DNA from: Patescibacteria group bacterium
GTDB taxonomy: Bacteria; Patescibacteriota; UBA1384; JAHJRZ01
Direction of reading: 5' to 3'
Assembly (NCBI GenBank): GCA_018830605.1
Contig: JAHJRZ010000009.1
Coordinates: 1-12,808 of the forward strand
Length of the DNA stretch: 12,808 nt
The notes beneath the pieces are model-generated. The model saw only the letters and a list, made by a program, of their open reading frames with translations. It had not been told where the DNA came from and ran no database searches. Positions 4,150 to 11,325 of this stretch are shown here, piece after piece; position 1 is the stretch's first letter, and every line of letters starts with the position of its first letter. The position numbers and the translations under genes are program-made.

Positions 4150-6447
4150 TTAGCCACAACGGCTAAATCCGCACGACGGACACTTGAGACACCCCTCCCC
4201 TATCTCGAGCATTGCCCCGCACTCCGGGCAGGCCGGAGCATGGCCTAAATCCGCAATTGAGGCTTTTCCCAGCGCAATTTCTAATTCTTTTCCGTTAGCG
4301 CCATTCTCGATTAATTTTTGCTGGTTAGATTTGTCTTTCGCCTGATAATTGAGCCGCATCTGCCCGGTTCTTAGGCGCAGATGTTTATCTAAAATTTTAG
4401 CGATAGCATCAGGCAAGCTCAAGACTAATCCTTCGTCTCCCCAGGCAGGCGAAGGATCCCGGATGCCTTTTATCTGGTCGATAATCTCTTTGATATCAAC
4501 GCCGGAGCGAAGGGCCAAAGAGACTAATCGCGAGATAGCTTCAGCTTTAGCGGCAAAAAATCCGCCGGCTTTACCCATATGGGTGAAAATTTCAAAAGGA
4601 TAACCTTTTTCATCTTCGTTGATGGTTATATAAAGATTGCCGTAAGAGGTATTAATTTTGTAAGTGAATCCATTGACGACTGCCGGCCGTTTTCGGGGGT
4701 GAATTTTTAACGCAGGTAAATTTTCTGTCTTTTTTTCTTTTTTGATGGTCGTCATTACTTCAAGATTTCTTGAGCCTTCGCGATAGACGGTCAGCCCCTT
4801 GCATTTAAGTTTATAAGCCATGAGATATGAATCCTTAATTTCTTTTTTTGCCGCTGAATGGGGAAAGTTGATCGTTTTGGAAACAGCGAGGTCAGTATAT
4901 TTTTGAAAAACAGCCTGCATTTTAATATGCCAATTTGGGGCAATATCTCGGGCCGTGACAAAAACTCGCCTTACATCTTCAGGTATCTCGTCAAGCTCTT
5001 GGATTGAACCGGCCTCTGAAACTTTTTTCATTAATTCTTTAGAATAAAAACCCCGTTTTTTGGCGACGTTTAAGAAGTGAGGATTAAATTCTAATATCCC
5101 ATCGCCGTCGAGGATATTTTTTTTATAAACAAAAGCAAAGATCGGTTCAATGCCTGAAGAGCAACGGGCAATAATAGAGAGAGTTCCGGTCGGGGCAATA
5201 GCCGTGCGAGTGGCATTGCGGGGCGGCGCGATATTCATTTTGGCATAAATTGATTCATTATAAACAGGAAAAGCCCCTCGATTTTCGGCCAGCCGCTGTG
5301 AATAATAAAGAGCTTTTTCATTGATAAATTTCATAATTTTTTCCGCTAGCTTGAGTGCCTTTTCTGAATTAAAGGCAATATTAAGTTTAAGAAGCAAATC
5401 AGCAAAGCCCATTACTCCAAGCCCGATCTTGCGTGTTTTTTCAGTCATTTTTTTGATATCGTCGATGGGATACTTGTTGATACTAATCATATTATCCATT
5501 AATCTGACGGCAACACGTATTACATACTCTAGTCTTTCAAAATTTATCTTGCCATCCGGAGTAACAAGTTTTGAAAGATTAATCGATCCAAGATTGCAAG
5601 ATTCATAAGGCAGAAGAGGCGATTCGCCGCAGGGGTTAGTTGATTCTATTTTTCCGAGTGCAGGAGTGGGATTAAATTCATTAATACGATCAATAAAGAT
5701 GATTCCCGGCTCCCCATTCTTCCAGGCAGAATTTACAATTTTCCTAAAGACCTTGCTCGCGCTAATTTTTTTAACCAATCTATTGCCATTGGGGTTGATT
5801 AGGGGATATTTTTTATCTTTTTCAACCGCTTCCATAAATTGGTCGGTCAAGGCCACGGAGATATTAAAATTATTAAGCTTGCCTTCGACTTTTTTATATT
5901 TGATAAATTTAATAATATCCGGGTGGTGGACACTCAAGATCCCCATATTGGCTCCGCGCCGCGTGCCGCCTTGTTTGATCTGCTCGGTCGTATCATTATA
6001 CATCTGCATAAAACCAAGAGGACCGCAGGAGACGCCGCCGGTTGATCTGACATAATCATTAGCAGGTCTAAGCCGGGAGAAAGAAAAGCCTGTGCCTCCG
6101 CCTGATTTATGAACCATGCCCATCTGCATTTGAGTCGTAAGGATAGATTCCATGTTATCTTCAATCGGCAGGACAAAGCAGGCAGAGAGTTGTCCGACCC
6201 TGGTGTCTGCGCCCGTAAAGGTCGGAGAATTGGGCAGATACTCAACCCGGGACATTATTTCTAAAAAAGCATCTTTAATTTTTTCTTTGAGTTTTTGAGA
6301 AGTGCCGAATTTATCTTCCGCTTTAACTAAATGATTGGCCACGCGCTCAAACATTGCCAGCGGTGTTTCAATTATTTTGCCATCGTCATTTTTAAGTAAG
6401 TATCTTTTTTCTAAGACCTTGACGGCATTATCAGAAAGATTGGTCAC
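4150..6447 (-). CDS. nrdJ: Adenosylcobalamin-dependent (class II) ribonucleoside-diphosphate reductase
   Basis: 765 residues. It reduces ribonucleotides to deoxyribonucleotides using a thiyl radical generated by homolysis of adenosylcobalamin, with no oxygen requirement. NPCGES (271-276) supplies N271, the thiyl cysteine C273 and E275. C90 (SAC) and C284 (ESCNL, 11 residues after C273, the same spacing as in Thermotoga NrdJ) form the redox pair. The C-terminus is the usual zinc-ribbon tail with C740, C743, C753, C756, C759 and C764, the last cysteines re-reducing the active site. No N-terminal ATP cone is present, so overall activity control by dATP is probably missing. The start is GTG at 6447, chosen for the strong SD (AAGGAGG) and a 9-base gap after nrdR. 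The cobalamin operon follows directly. Confidence 0.96.
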   Translation of the reverse strand: MTNLSDNAVKVLEKRYLLKNDDGKIIETPLAMFERVANHLVKAEDKFGTSQKLKEKIKDAFLEIMSRVEYLPNSPTFTGADTRVGQLSACFVLPIEDNMESILTTQMQMGMVHKSGGGTGFSFSRLRPANDYVRSTGGVSCGPLGFMQMYNDTTEQIKQGGTRRGANMGILSVHHPDIIKFIKYKKVEGKLNNFNISVALTDQFMEAVEKDKKYPLINPNGNRLVKKISASKVFRKIVNSAWKNGEPGIIFIDRINEFNPTPALGKIESTNPCGESPLLPYESCNLGSINLSKLVTPDGKINFERLEYVIRVAVRLMDNMISINKYPIDDIKKMTEKTRKIGLGVMGFADLLLKLNIAFNSEKALKLAEKIMKFINEKALYYSQRLAENRGAFPVYNESIYAKMNIAPPRNATRTAIAPTGTLSIIARCSSGIEPIFAFVYKKNILDGDGILEFNPHFLNVAKKRGFYSKELMKKVSEAGSIQELDEIPEDVRRVFVTARDIAPNWHIKMQAVFQKYTDLAVSKTINFPHSAAKKEIKDSYLMAYKLKCKGLTVYREGSRNLEVMTTIKKEKKTENLPALKIHPRKRPAVVNGFTYKINTSYGNLYITINEDEKGYPFEIFTHMGKAGGFFAAKAEAISRLVSLALRSGVDIKEIIDQIKGIRDPSPAWGDEGLVLSLPDAIAKILDKHLRLRTGQMRLNYQAKDKSNQQKLIENGANGKELEIALGKASIADLGHAPACPECGAMLEIGEGCLKCPSCGFSRCG

Positions 6448-6456
6448 AACTCCTCC

Positions 6457-6900
6457 TTATTTCATTTTATTTATTTCTTTTTCAAAAGTTTCAATATCGG
6501 AAAATTCTTTATAAACCGAAGCGAAGCGTAAGTAAGCCACTTCGTCGATTTTTTTTAATTTATCAATCACGAGATTCCCTATCTCACGGCTGGTAATTTT
6601 GTCTTCACCACCTTTAAATATCTCTTGTTCTACTTTAGTGACAATGCGCTCGATATCAGTCTCGGTCACCTCGGTATTTTTAGCGGCCCGTCTGATGCCG
6701 TTCTCTATTTTTTTTCTCTCGAAAGGCTCTTCGCGGCCATTTTTTTTGATGACGACTGCTCTGGCCGGCTCTACCCTCTCAAAAGTAGTAAAGCGAAAAC
6801 GGCAGCAGAAACATTCCCTTCTCCTTCTGACGGTGTTATCCTCGCTCATCCGCGAATCAATCACCTGCGTCTCACATTTTTTGCAATTGGGACACTGCAT
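6457..6900 (-). CDS. nrdR: Transcriptional repressor NrdR
   Basis: 147 residues, the normal length. An N-terminal zinc ribbon uses C3, C6, C30 and C33, with the conserved VIDSR (13-17) and RRRREC (25-30) segments that touch DNA. An ATP-cone domain follows (about 46-136), beginning with AVVIKKNGREEPFER. NrdR senses ATP/dATP through the cone and represses ribonucleotide reductase genes by binding paired NrdR boxes. It is the first gene of an operon with nrdJ (9-base gap), the classic arrangement. Two box-like sites overlap or follow its promoter, which implies autoregulation. Because NrdJ here lacks an ATP cone, NrdR may be the main dATP sensor. Confidence 0.96.
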   Translation of the reverse strand: MQCPNCKKCETQVIDSRMSEDNTVRRRRECFCCRFRFTTFERVEPARAVVIKKNGREEPFERKKIENGIRRAAKNTEVTETDIERIVTKVEQEIFKGGEDKITSREIGNLVIDKLKKIDEVAYLRFASVYKEFSDIETFEKEINKMK

Positions 6901-6924
6901 TTAGACCCCAAGATATAGTAGTTA

Positions 6925-6940
6925 ACTCAATATATTGCAC
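6925..6940 (-). promoter_or_regulatory. Candidate NrdR box, proximal
   Basis: The 16-base site reads GTGCAATATATTGAGT on the minus strand and agrees with the NrdR-box consensus ACACWATATNTWGTGT at 12 of 16 positions by eye, including the whole CAATATAT core. It lies in the nrdR leader, 32 bases centre to centre from the distal site. Confidence 0.55.
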
Positions 6941-6956
6941 AATTAAGACTATTTTA

Positions 6957-6972
6957 CCACTTTATATTGTAG
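6957..6972 (-). promoter_or_regulatory. Candidate NrdR box, distal, overlapping the -10
   Basis: The 16-base site reads CTACAATATAAAGTGG on the minus strand and agrees with the NrdR consensus at 12 of 16 positions by eye. It covers the -10 box at 6961-6966, so a bound repressor would block RNA polymerase. The 32-base offset to the proximal box is about three helical turns, placing both on the same face. Confidence 0.6.
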
Positions 6973-6989
6973 TCAACGAAAATAGACAA
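6961..6989 (-). promoter_or_regulatory. Candidate promoter of nrdR-nrdJ
   Basis: On the minus strand, TTGTCT (6984-6989) and TATAAA (6961-6966) are separated by 17 bases. The predicted leader is about 54 bases. The alternative -35 TTGACT lies 6 bases downstream but has no well-spaced -10. Nothing else stands out between 6990 and 7072. Confidence 0.5.
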
Positions 6990-7072
6990 CGTTGTGTCTC
7001 AAAATGGCTTTGGAGTGCGAAGATCAGTTAATTTTTAAGCAAGAGTAATTACCAGTATCCACAATCATTAAA

Positions 7073-7098
7073 TCAAAAATCCGCATTTATGCGGATTT
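7073..7098 (-). terminator. Rho-independent terminator after ftsZ
   Basis: A 10-bp perfect stem (7077-7086 with 7089-7098, AAATCCGCAT paired with ATGCGGATTT) with a tight loop. The T-rich tail TTTTTGATTT follows on the minus strand. It lies about 35 bases beyond the ftsZ stop and would end the rpsU-ftsZ run before nrdR. Confidence 0.8.
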
Positions 7099-7100
7099 AC

Positions 7101-7134
7101 CTAACAAGCTAAGAAGCTACAAGCTAATCAGCTA
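7101..7134. repeat. Short tandem AGCTT/TAGCT repeat carrying the ftsZ stop codon
   Basis: Minus-strand copies of TAGCTG, TAGCTTG, TAGCTTC, TAGCTTG and TAG run from the ftsZ stop (TAG, 7132-7134) to the terminator. The units are 7-9 bases and imperfect. The stop codon is part of the first unit. Confidence 0.55.
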
Positions 7135-8322
7135 TTTTAGTTTCCGTCTGATAAAGGCCGGCACTTCCATATCAGTATTTTCTTCTGATCCAGATCCAAG
7201 GCCAGGCACAGTCGCTGGGACCGGCTCTTCAAATCCTTCTTCTTCTGGCTCTGAAGTGAGCGGCGGAAGTCCCCCTAACCCTAAGACGGGTCTTGATTCT
7301 TGCTCTTGATCTTTCTTTTTTCTCAAACCTTGGTCAAAACCGGTGGCAATAACGGTAATCTTGACTTCGCTCGACATCGCTTCATCAACCATCGCCCCAA
7401 AGATGATATTGGCTGATGGATCAGCCGCTTCAGTGATGGCTTTGGCGGCCTCATCAATCTCATACATCGAAAGATCGGATGAGCCAGTGATATTAAAGAG
7501 GATTCCCTTGGCGCCGTCAATTGAGAGTTCAAGTAGCGGCGAATCAATGGCAGCGCGGGCCGCTTCAATGGCGCGGTTATCGCCTGAAGCGCGGCCGATG
7601 CCCATCAGGGCCGTGCCCGCGTCTTTCATGATTGTTTTGATATCAGCAAAGTCGACATTAATAATGCCATGCATAGTGATAAGGTCTGAAATTCCTTGGA
7701 TGCCCTGGCGCAGGACATCGTCAACCACAGAAAATGCATCAAATAAAGTTGTCTTTTTATCAATTACCTGCAAGAGCCGATCATTGGGAATAACAATCAA
7801 AGTATCCACACTTCCCTCGGTCTCGGCAATTGATTCCTCTGCCTGCTTGCGCCGCAGATTTCCTTCAAAAGTGAAGGGCTTGGTGACGACCGCGATGGTC
7901 AAGGCTCCCAGTTCTTTAGAGATGGCCGCCACTCCGGGCAGGGCGCCAGAGCCGGTGCCGCCGCCCATGCCAGCGGTAATGAAGACCATATCTGAATCTT
8001 TCAAGGCCTCATAAACTTCTTCTTTGTTCTCTTCGAGCGCTTTTTTGCCGGTTCCAGGATCAGCGCCAGAACCCAATCCTCGAGTCGTCTCCATACCGAT
8101 TTGGACTTTAGTATGGGCAATAGAGTTTTCTAAAGCTTGCCGGTCAGTATTGACGCTAATAAACTCTACACTTTTTATTCCTTTTTCAGCCATACGGGTG
8201 ACGGCTGAATTTCCGCCGCCGCCCACACCCACGACCTTAATTCTAGCCGGAGTGGAGCTTGGAACTTTAGAAAGAGCGGGGTGCTGAATCTCTTTGGGAT
8301 TGTTCTCTTCTTCTTGGTTCAT
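7132..8322 (-). CDS. ftsZ: Cell division protein FtsZ
   Basis: 396 residues. A tubulin-like GTPase that polymerises into the division ring. VVGVGGGGNSA (30-40) binds nucleotide, and the tubulin signature GGGTGSG lies at 120-126. The T7 synergy loop NVDFADI (222-228) carries the two aspartates needed for hydrolysis across the dimer interface. A disordered acidic linker (about 335-385) leads to the C-terminal peptide VPAFIRRK (388-395), the docking site for FtsA. All catalytic parts are intact. It follows ftsA after 65 bases (8323-8387), which hold no convincing SD; a weak TAGACA/TAGCAT promoter may sit there. It is the last gene before a terminator. Confidence 0.97.
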   Translation of the reverse strand: MNQEEENNPKEIQHPALSKVPSSTPARIKVVGVGGGGNSAVTRMAEKGIKSVEFISVNTDRQALENSIAHTKVQIGMETTRGLGSGADPGTGKKALEENKEEVYEALKDSDMVFITAGMGGGTGSGALPGVAAISKELGALTIAVVTKPFTFEGNLRRKQAEESIAETEGSVDTLIVIPNDRLLQVIDKKTTLFDAFSVVDDVLRQGIQGISDLITMHGIINVDFADIKTIMKDAGTALMGIGRASGDNRAIEAARAAIDSPLLELSIDGAKGILFNITGSSDLSMYEIDEAAKAITEAADPSANIIFGAMVDEAMSSEVKITVIATGFDQGLRKKKDQEQESRPVLGLGGLPPLTSEPEEEGFEEPVPATVPGLGSGSEENTDMEVPAFIRRKLK

Positions 8323-8387
8323 ATGAAAAAAGACAATTTAGTTTTCTATATTTATGCTATAACAATTATTTTAATTTGTCTATATCC

Positions 8388-9656
8388 CTACGGGATAAAT
8401 TGCTTGAACCACTCTTTTATCTTTCCGGGCGCCCGGCTGACAGCCGAAGGGGAGGGATTGAACAATCCTTTGTTTTGAGGAAAATGGTCAAGCCCGTAAA
8501 TTATCAAGCCAATGGCAGCAGCATAGCTCGGGTCTGAAACTTTATCGACAAAACCAGTCAGCTCAATTGAAGGGACGCCCAGAGCTGAAGGCAGGCGCAA
8601 GGTCTCTTTGGAGAGTCCCACGACTCCTGAAAGCTTAGCTCCGCCGCCGACGAGCACCGCTCCGGCCGGCAGCATCCCATCTCGGTTAATGCTCTTTAAT
8701 TCTTCTTTAATTAAGAGCAGGATTTCTGACATTCGCGCTTCAATTATCTCGGCTAAATAACGTTTTGATGCCTCCTGGTCTTCTTTAGGGTCAAATTGGG
8801 ATAAATCGATTCGGTCGTGATCAGAAACTTGGTCCGGCAAACAGCTGCCGTGTTTAATCTTGACTGCTTCAGCCACCGCAATTGATGTTTTTAAACCGAT
8901 AGCCACATCATTGGTTATATTAGCCGAACCAAGAGGAATGGCGGCAGAAAGGAGAATATCTCCTTCTTCGACTACGACTAAATCAGTCGTGCCCGCGCCA
9001 ATATCAATTAAAGCCACACCAATCTCTTTTTGTTTTTTTGAGAGCATAGAATAAGTAGAGGCCAGTCCGCCATAGACTAAATCTTCAACATCCACTCCTG
9101 CTTGGTACACGCACTTGGTCAGATTTTTGATTACAGGCACAGAGCCGACCACCACATGGGCTTCAACTTCAAGCCGGATGCCGGTAAGGCCGATTGGGTC
9201 TTTTATCCCTCCTTGCCCGTCAACCGTATAAAGCCGAGGAATGATATGCAGCATCTCACGGTTGGTCGGCTGGGAGATGGCTTGAGTCGCTTCAATCACT
9301 CGCTCAACATCGGTCGGGGCGACCTCTCCGTTTTCTCCGGAGATAGCAATTACTCCGGTTGAGTTAGAGCCATCAATATGGTCGCCGCCAATAGCGACGA
9401 TCGCCCTCTCTATCGGAATGCCAGCCATCCTTTCTGCTTCTTCTAAGGAAGCGGAGATAGAGGAGATAGTATCTTCAAGGTCAACCACCGCTCCATGACG
9501 CATTGAATTATTGGCCGAGAGCCCGACGCCGATAATGTCAAAAGAATCATTATGTTTTGTATAGTCATCACGGCTGTTTTTTTGCGCCACCAACGTAGCG
9601 ACCTTGCTGGTGCCGACATCGAGGCCAATAATGAAATCTGATTTATTCTTGCTCAT
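8388..9656 (-). CDS. ftsA: Cell division protein FtsA
   Basis: 422 residues. An actin-family ATPase that tethers FtsZ to the membrane. The phosphate-1 loop is IIGLDVGTSKV (9-19), the phosphate-2 region is ALIDIGAGTTDLVVV, and the adenosine motif is AVLVGGGAKLSG. The 1C (SHS2) subdomain expected between the first two is present by length. The C-terminus (GKIKEWFKQFIP) is an amphipathic helix with lysines on one face and bulky hydrophobics on the other, the expected membrane anchor. It begins 11 bases after dgkA and precedes ftsZ. No ftsQ, ftsW or mur genes adjoin it, unlike a full dcw cluster. No SD sequence is visible. Confidence 0.96.
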   Translation of the reverse strand: MSKNKSDFIIGLDVGTSKVATLVAQKNSRDDYTKHNDSFDIIGVGLSANNSMRHGAVVDLEDTISSISASLEEAERMAGIPIERAIVAIGGDHIDGSNSTGVIAISGENGEVAPTDVERVIEATQAISQPTNREMLHIIPRLYTVDGQGGIKDPIGLTGIRLEVEAHVVVGSVPVIKNLTKCVYQAGVDVEDLVYGGLASTYSMLSKKQKEIGVALIDIGAGTTDLVVVEEGDILLSAAIPLGSANITNDVAIGLKTSIAVAEAVKIKHGSCLPDQVSDHDRIDLSQFDPKEDQEASKRYLAEIIEARMSEILLLIKEELKSINRDGMLPAGAVLVGGGAKLSGVVGLSKETLRLPSALGVPSIELTGFVDKVSDPSYAAAIGLIIYGLDHFPQNKGLFNPSPSAVSRAPGKIKEWFKQFIP

Positions 9657-9667
9657 AATGATTTAGC

Positions 9668-10021
9668 TTAAAACCAATGGGGAAAGTAAATTAAAATAAA
9701 GATCAAGACAGAAGCAGAGGCAGTAATGAGCGCCGCACCAGCGGCCACATCTTTAATAACTTTGGTGCGGCCATTGTATTCTGGCGAAATCATATCTAAT
9801 AATTCTTCAATCGCGACATTAATTACTTCAACTCCCATCGTCACCGAGATAGTGGCCGCGATAATTGCCCATTCAACATAACTTAAATGCGAAATTATGC
9901 CCAACAAGAAAGTTAAAAGAGCGAAAAAAAGATAAATTTTTATATTCTGCTCTTCTTTGATAACCGTGATCGTTCCTCTAAGAGCAAAGCGGAAAGATTT
10001 AACAAAACGTTTGAAGTCCAT
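9668..10021 (-). CDS. dgkA: Diacylglycerol/undecaprenol kinase family membrane protein (DgkA)
   Basis: 117 residues with three hydrophobic segments (about 32-52, 53-72 and 92-114), the size and topology of prokaryotic DgkA. An amphipathic N-terminal helix (MDFKRFVKSFRFALRG) precedes the first segment. The conserved EVINVAIEELLDMI block (about 65-78) supplies the active-site glutamate, and IKDVAAGAALI completes the signature. The enzyme phosphorylates diacylglycerol or, in Gram-positive-type versions, undecaprenol, feeding lipid-carrier recycling for wall synthesis. The ATG at 10021 was chosen because a longer reading from 10075 would translate the AT-rich repeat and overlap ybeY by 37 bases. 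ybeY-dgkA adjacency is common in Gram-positives. Confidence 0.9.
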   Translation of the reverse strand: MDFKRFVKSFRFALRGTITVIKEEQNIKIYLFFALLTFLLGIISHLSYVEWAIIAATISVTMGVEVINVAIEELLDMISPEYNGRTKVIKDVAAGAALITASASVLIFILIYFPHWF

Positions 10022-10023
10022 AT

Positions 10024-10063
10024 AATTACAATTTCCAATTAACAATTGACAATTTTCAATGAC
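10024..10063. repeat. Partial AT-rich palindromic repeat at the ybeY-dgkA junction
   Basis: The segment has the CAATT/AATTG steps of the repeats at 4028-4147 and 11201-11323, sharing CAATTAACAATT and TCAATGA. It spans the last ybeY codons, its stop and most of the gap to dgkA. Confidence 0.55.
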
Positions 10064-10434
10064 GTCTCTCGCCACTCTTTTTTGTTTTTTTTATGGTCAA
10101 AGCCGAGCAGATGCAAAAGTCCGTGCTTGAATAATTTATTCATCTCTTTTTTATTTTGTTTTTTTGCCATCTCGGCTGAAATTACGATATCGCCTAACAT
10201 TATATGATCGTCCGTTTTTTTGTAAGGAGTATCTATGGGAAAGGAAAGGACGTCAGTCGGTTTATTAATACCGCGGTATTTCTGGTTTAATTTTTTAATT
10301 TCAAGATTGTCGGTTAAGGTCAATCCCAGCTCAACCTTATCATTAATATCAAGTTTTTTAAAGACCGATTTTGCGGTGTCTCTAAAGAATTTTACCTTAA
10401 ATCTGTTTGATTTATCTTTGAAATACAGCTTCAT
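10039..10434 (-). CDS. ybeY: Endoribonuclease YbeY
   Basis: 131 residues, somewhat shorter than the usual 150 or so. It is a zinc-dependent RNase needed for 16S rRNA 3' maturation and ribosome quality control. The zinc motif HGLLHLLGFDH is intact (H104, H108, H114), and the conserved RGINKPTDVLSFP (54-66) and MLGDIVIS (79-86) segments precede it. The start overlaps the yqeY stop (ATGA), suggesting coupled translation. The C-terminus is odd: homologues end with a helix containing a methionine and an IL..LG motif, but here the last seven residues (SLKIVNC) are read from an AT-rich intergenic repeat. The tail was probably replaced by repeat sequence; the catalytic part is untouched. Confidence 0.94.
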   Translation of the reverse strand: MKLYFKDKSNRFKVKFFRDTAKSVFKKLDINDKVELGLTLTDNLEIKKLNQKYRGINKPTDVLSFPIDTPYKKTDDHIMLGDIVISAEMAKKQNKKEMNKLFKHGLLHLLGFDHKKNKKEWRETSLKIVNC

Positions 10435-10880
10435 TTATTAAGCTTTTCTTTAACGATTCTGGAGGCAGTGGCGCCATCAATCTGTCCTTTATTCTCCTTC
10501 ATCAGCTCTGCCATAACCCTGCCCATATCTTTCAATTCTGTGGCCTTGGTTTTTTTGATAACTTCATCGACTATTTTTTTAATTTCTTCTTCACCTAATT
10601 TTTGGGGAAGATATTCTTCAATTAATTTTAATTCTTTTTTTTCTTTTTCAATCAAATCATCGCGGCCTCCTTTTTCAAATTCAATAATTGAATCTCGTCT
10701 TTGCTTGGCTTGGATCTCTAAAGTTGAGATGACTTCTTTGTCTGTTAATTCTTTTTTCTTTAATTCAATTTCTTTATTATGAATAACAGACAAAAGTCCG
10801 CGATAAGTCAAAAGAGAAGCTTCGTCTTTATTTTTCATCGCTTCTTTAAGATCAGATTTGATTTTTTCTAAGATCGACAT
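10431..10880 (-). CDS. yqeY: YqeY (GatB/YqeY domain) protein
   Basis: 149 residues, the standard length, mostly helical and highly charged. Family marks run in order: LLTYRGLLSVIHNKEIE (23-39), an IQAKQRRDSIIEFEKGGRDDL region, EEYLPQKL (about 88-95), KDMGRVMAELM (about 117-127) and the closing GQIDGATASRIVKEKL. The domain is shared with the tRNA-binding tail of GatB, so a role in tRNA or amidotransferase biology is assumed, but the function of free-standing YqeY is not established. It sits between rpsU (9-base gap) and ybeY (4-base overlap), a conserved rpsU-yqeY order. No SD sequence is visible. Confidence 0.95.
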   Translation of the reverse strand: MSILEKIKSDLKEAMKNKDEASLLTYRGLLSVIHNKEIELKKKELTDKEVISTLEIQAKQRRDSIIEFEKGGRDDLIEKEKKELKLIEEYLPQKLGEEEIKKIVDEVIKKTKATELKDMGRVMAELMKENKGQIDGATASRIVKEKLNK

Positions 10881-10889
10881 ATTTTTTAT

Positions 10890-11111
10890 TCATCTAAAAA
10901 CTCCGCGTTCACGGTACTCTAAATGCCGCGCTTTGCGGATAATCTCACGTCGAATGGCGCTTTCACGCCTTAAATTTCGATTTGTCCCACCCAAAAAAAA
11001 CCTTTTTTCTTTAGCATTGGTCAAGACTCCTGATTCTTGAATCTTGCGGTTAAAGCGCCGGAAGAGTCTTTCAAAAGGCTCGTTATTTCTTCGTTCAGCT
11101 TCAATCTTCAA
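10890..11111 (-). CDS. rpsU: Small ribosomal subunit protein bS21
   Basis: 73 residues. Highly basic with the S21 core NNEPFERLFRRFNRKIQESGVL, followed by an arginine-rich C-terminal extension. S21 sits on the 30S platform by the anti-SD helix and helps initiation. Start choice: a GTG at 11120 touches the SD with no spacer, whereas the TTG at 11111 lies 8 bases downstream of GGAGG, so I start at TTG (MKIEAERRN). The eight-base SD GGAGGTGA is the strongest in its operon; the following genes lack one. It heads the run yqeY, ybeY, dgkA, ftsA, ftsZ. A weak -10 (CATAAT, 11144-11149) lies upstream. Confidence 0.88.
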   Translation of the reverse strand: MKIEAERRNNEPFERLFRRFNRKIQESGVLTNAKEKRFFLGGTNRNLRRESAIRREIIRKARHLEYRERGVFR

Positions 11112-11116
11112 CTTTC

Positions 11117-11124
11117 TCACCTCC
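11117..11124 (-). promoter_or_regulatory. Extended Shine-Dalgarno of rpsU, decides the TTG start
   Basis: GGAGGTGA on the minus strand is complementary to eight consecutive bases of the usual 16S 3' end. It overlaps the GTG at 11120 but is ideally spaced for the TTG at 11111. Confidence 0.75.
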
Positions 11125-11200
11125 CAGTTAGATATTTAATCTGATTATGACATTTATTACCTTAGCATTAAGCTTCTTCTTTTTCAAGATGTTTTAAGAA

Positions 11201-11323
11201 TTAATTTTCAATTTTCATTTTACAATTCTCAATGAATGTTACAATTATCCAATTTTTCAATTTTGTTTGTAAATTGTGTCATTGAAAATTTATTGGAAAT
11301 TGCTAATTGGTAATTGCAAATTG
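11201..11323. repeat. AT-rich imperfect palindrome (MITE-like), copy B, between hit and rpsU
   Basis: Homologous along its length to 4028-4147: the blocks ACAATTCTCAATGAAT, a CAATTTT centre, TGT(A/G)TCATTG and AAATTTATTGGAAATTG follow in the same order. It also folds back on itself. Its right end is 2-3 bases from the hit stop codon, as copy A is from nrdJ's. The rest of the gap (11125-11200) shows only a weak promoter candidate. Confidence 0.75.
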
Positions 11324-11325
11324 TA

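Noticed and set aside
4150..6447. ATP-cone allosteric domain in NrdJ
   Set aside because: The N-terminal 60 residues lack the cone's VVKRDG-type opening and are too short before the catalytic domain. The cone in this locus belongs to NrdR.
7343..8014. 223-codon plus-strand open frame opposite ftsZ
   Set aside because: It is antisense to a highly conserved, intact FtsZ reading frame; its residues resemble no family and it has no SD or promoter of its own.
10022..10075. Longer DgkA start at 10075
   Set aside because: The extra 18 residues are translated from the AT-rich repeat and overlap ybeY. Homologues begin at the MDFKRF-like amphipathic helix.
11112..11120. GTG start of rpsU at 11120
   Set aside because: The SD overlaps or touches this codon, leaving no spacer. 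The TTG nine bases downstream has ideal spacing.
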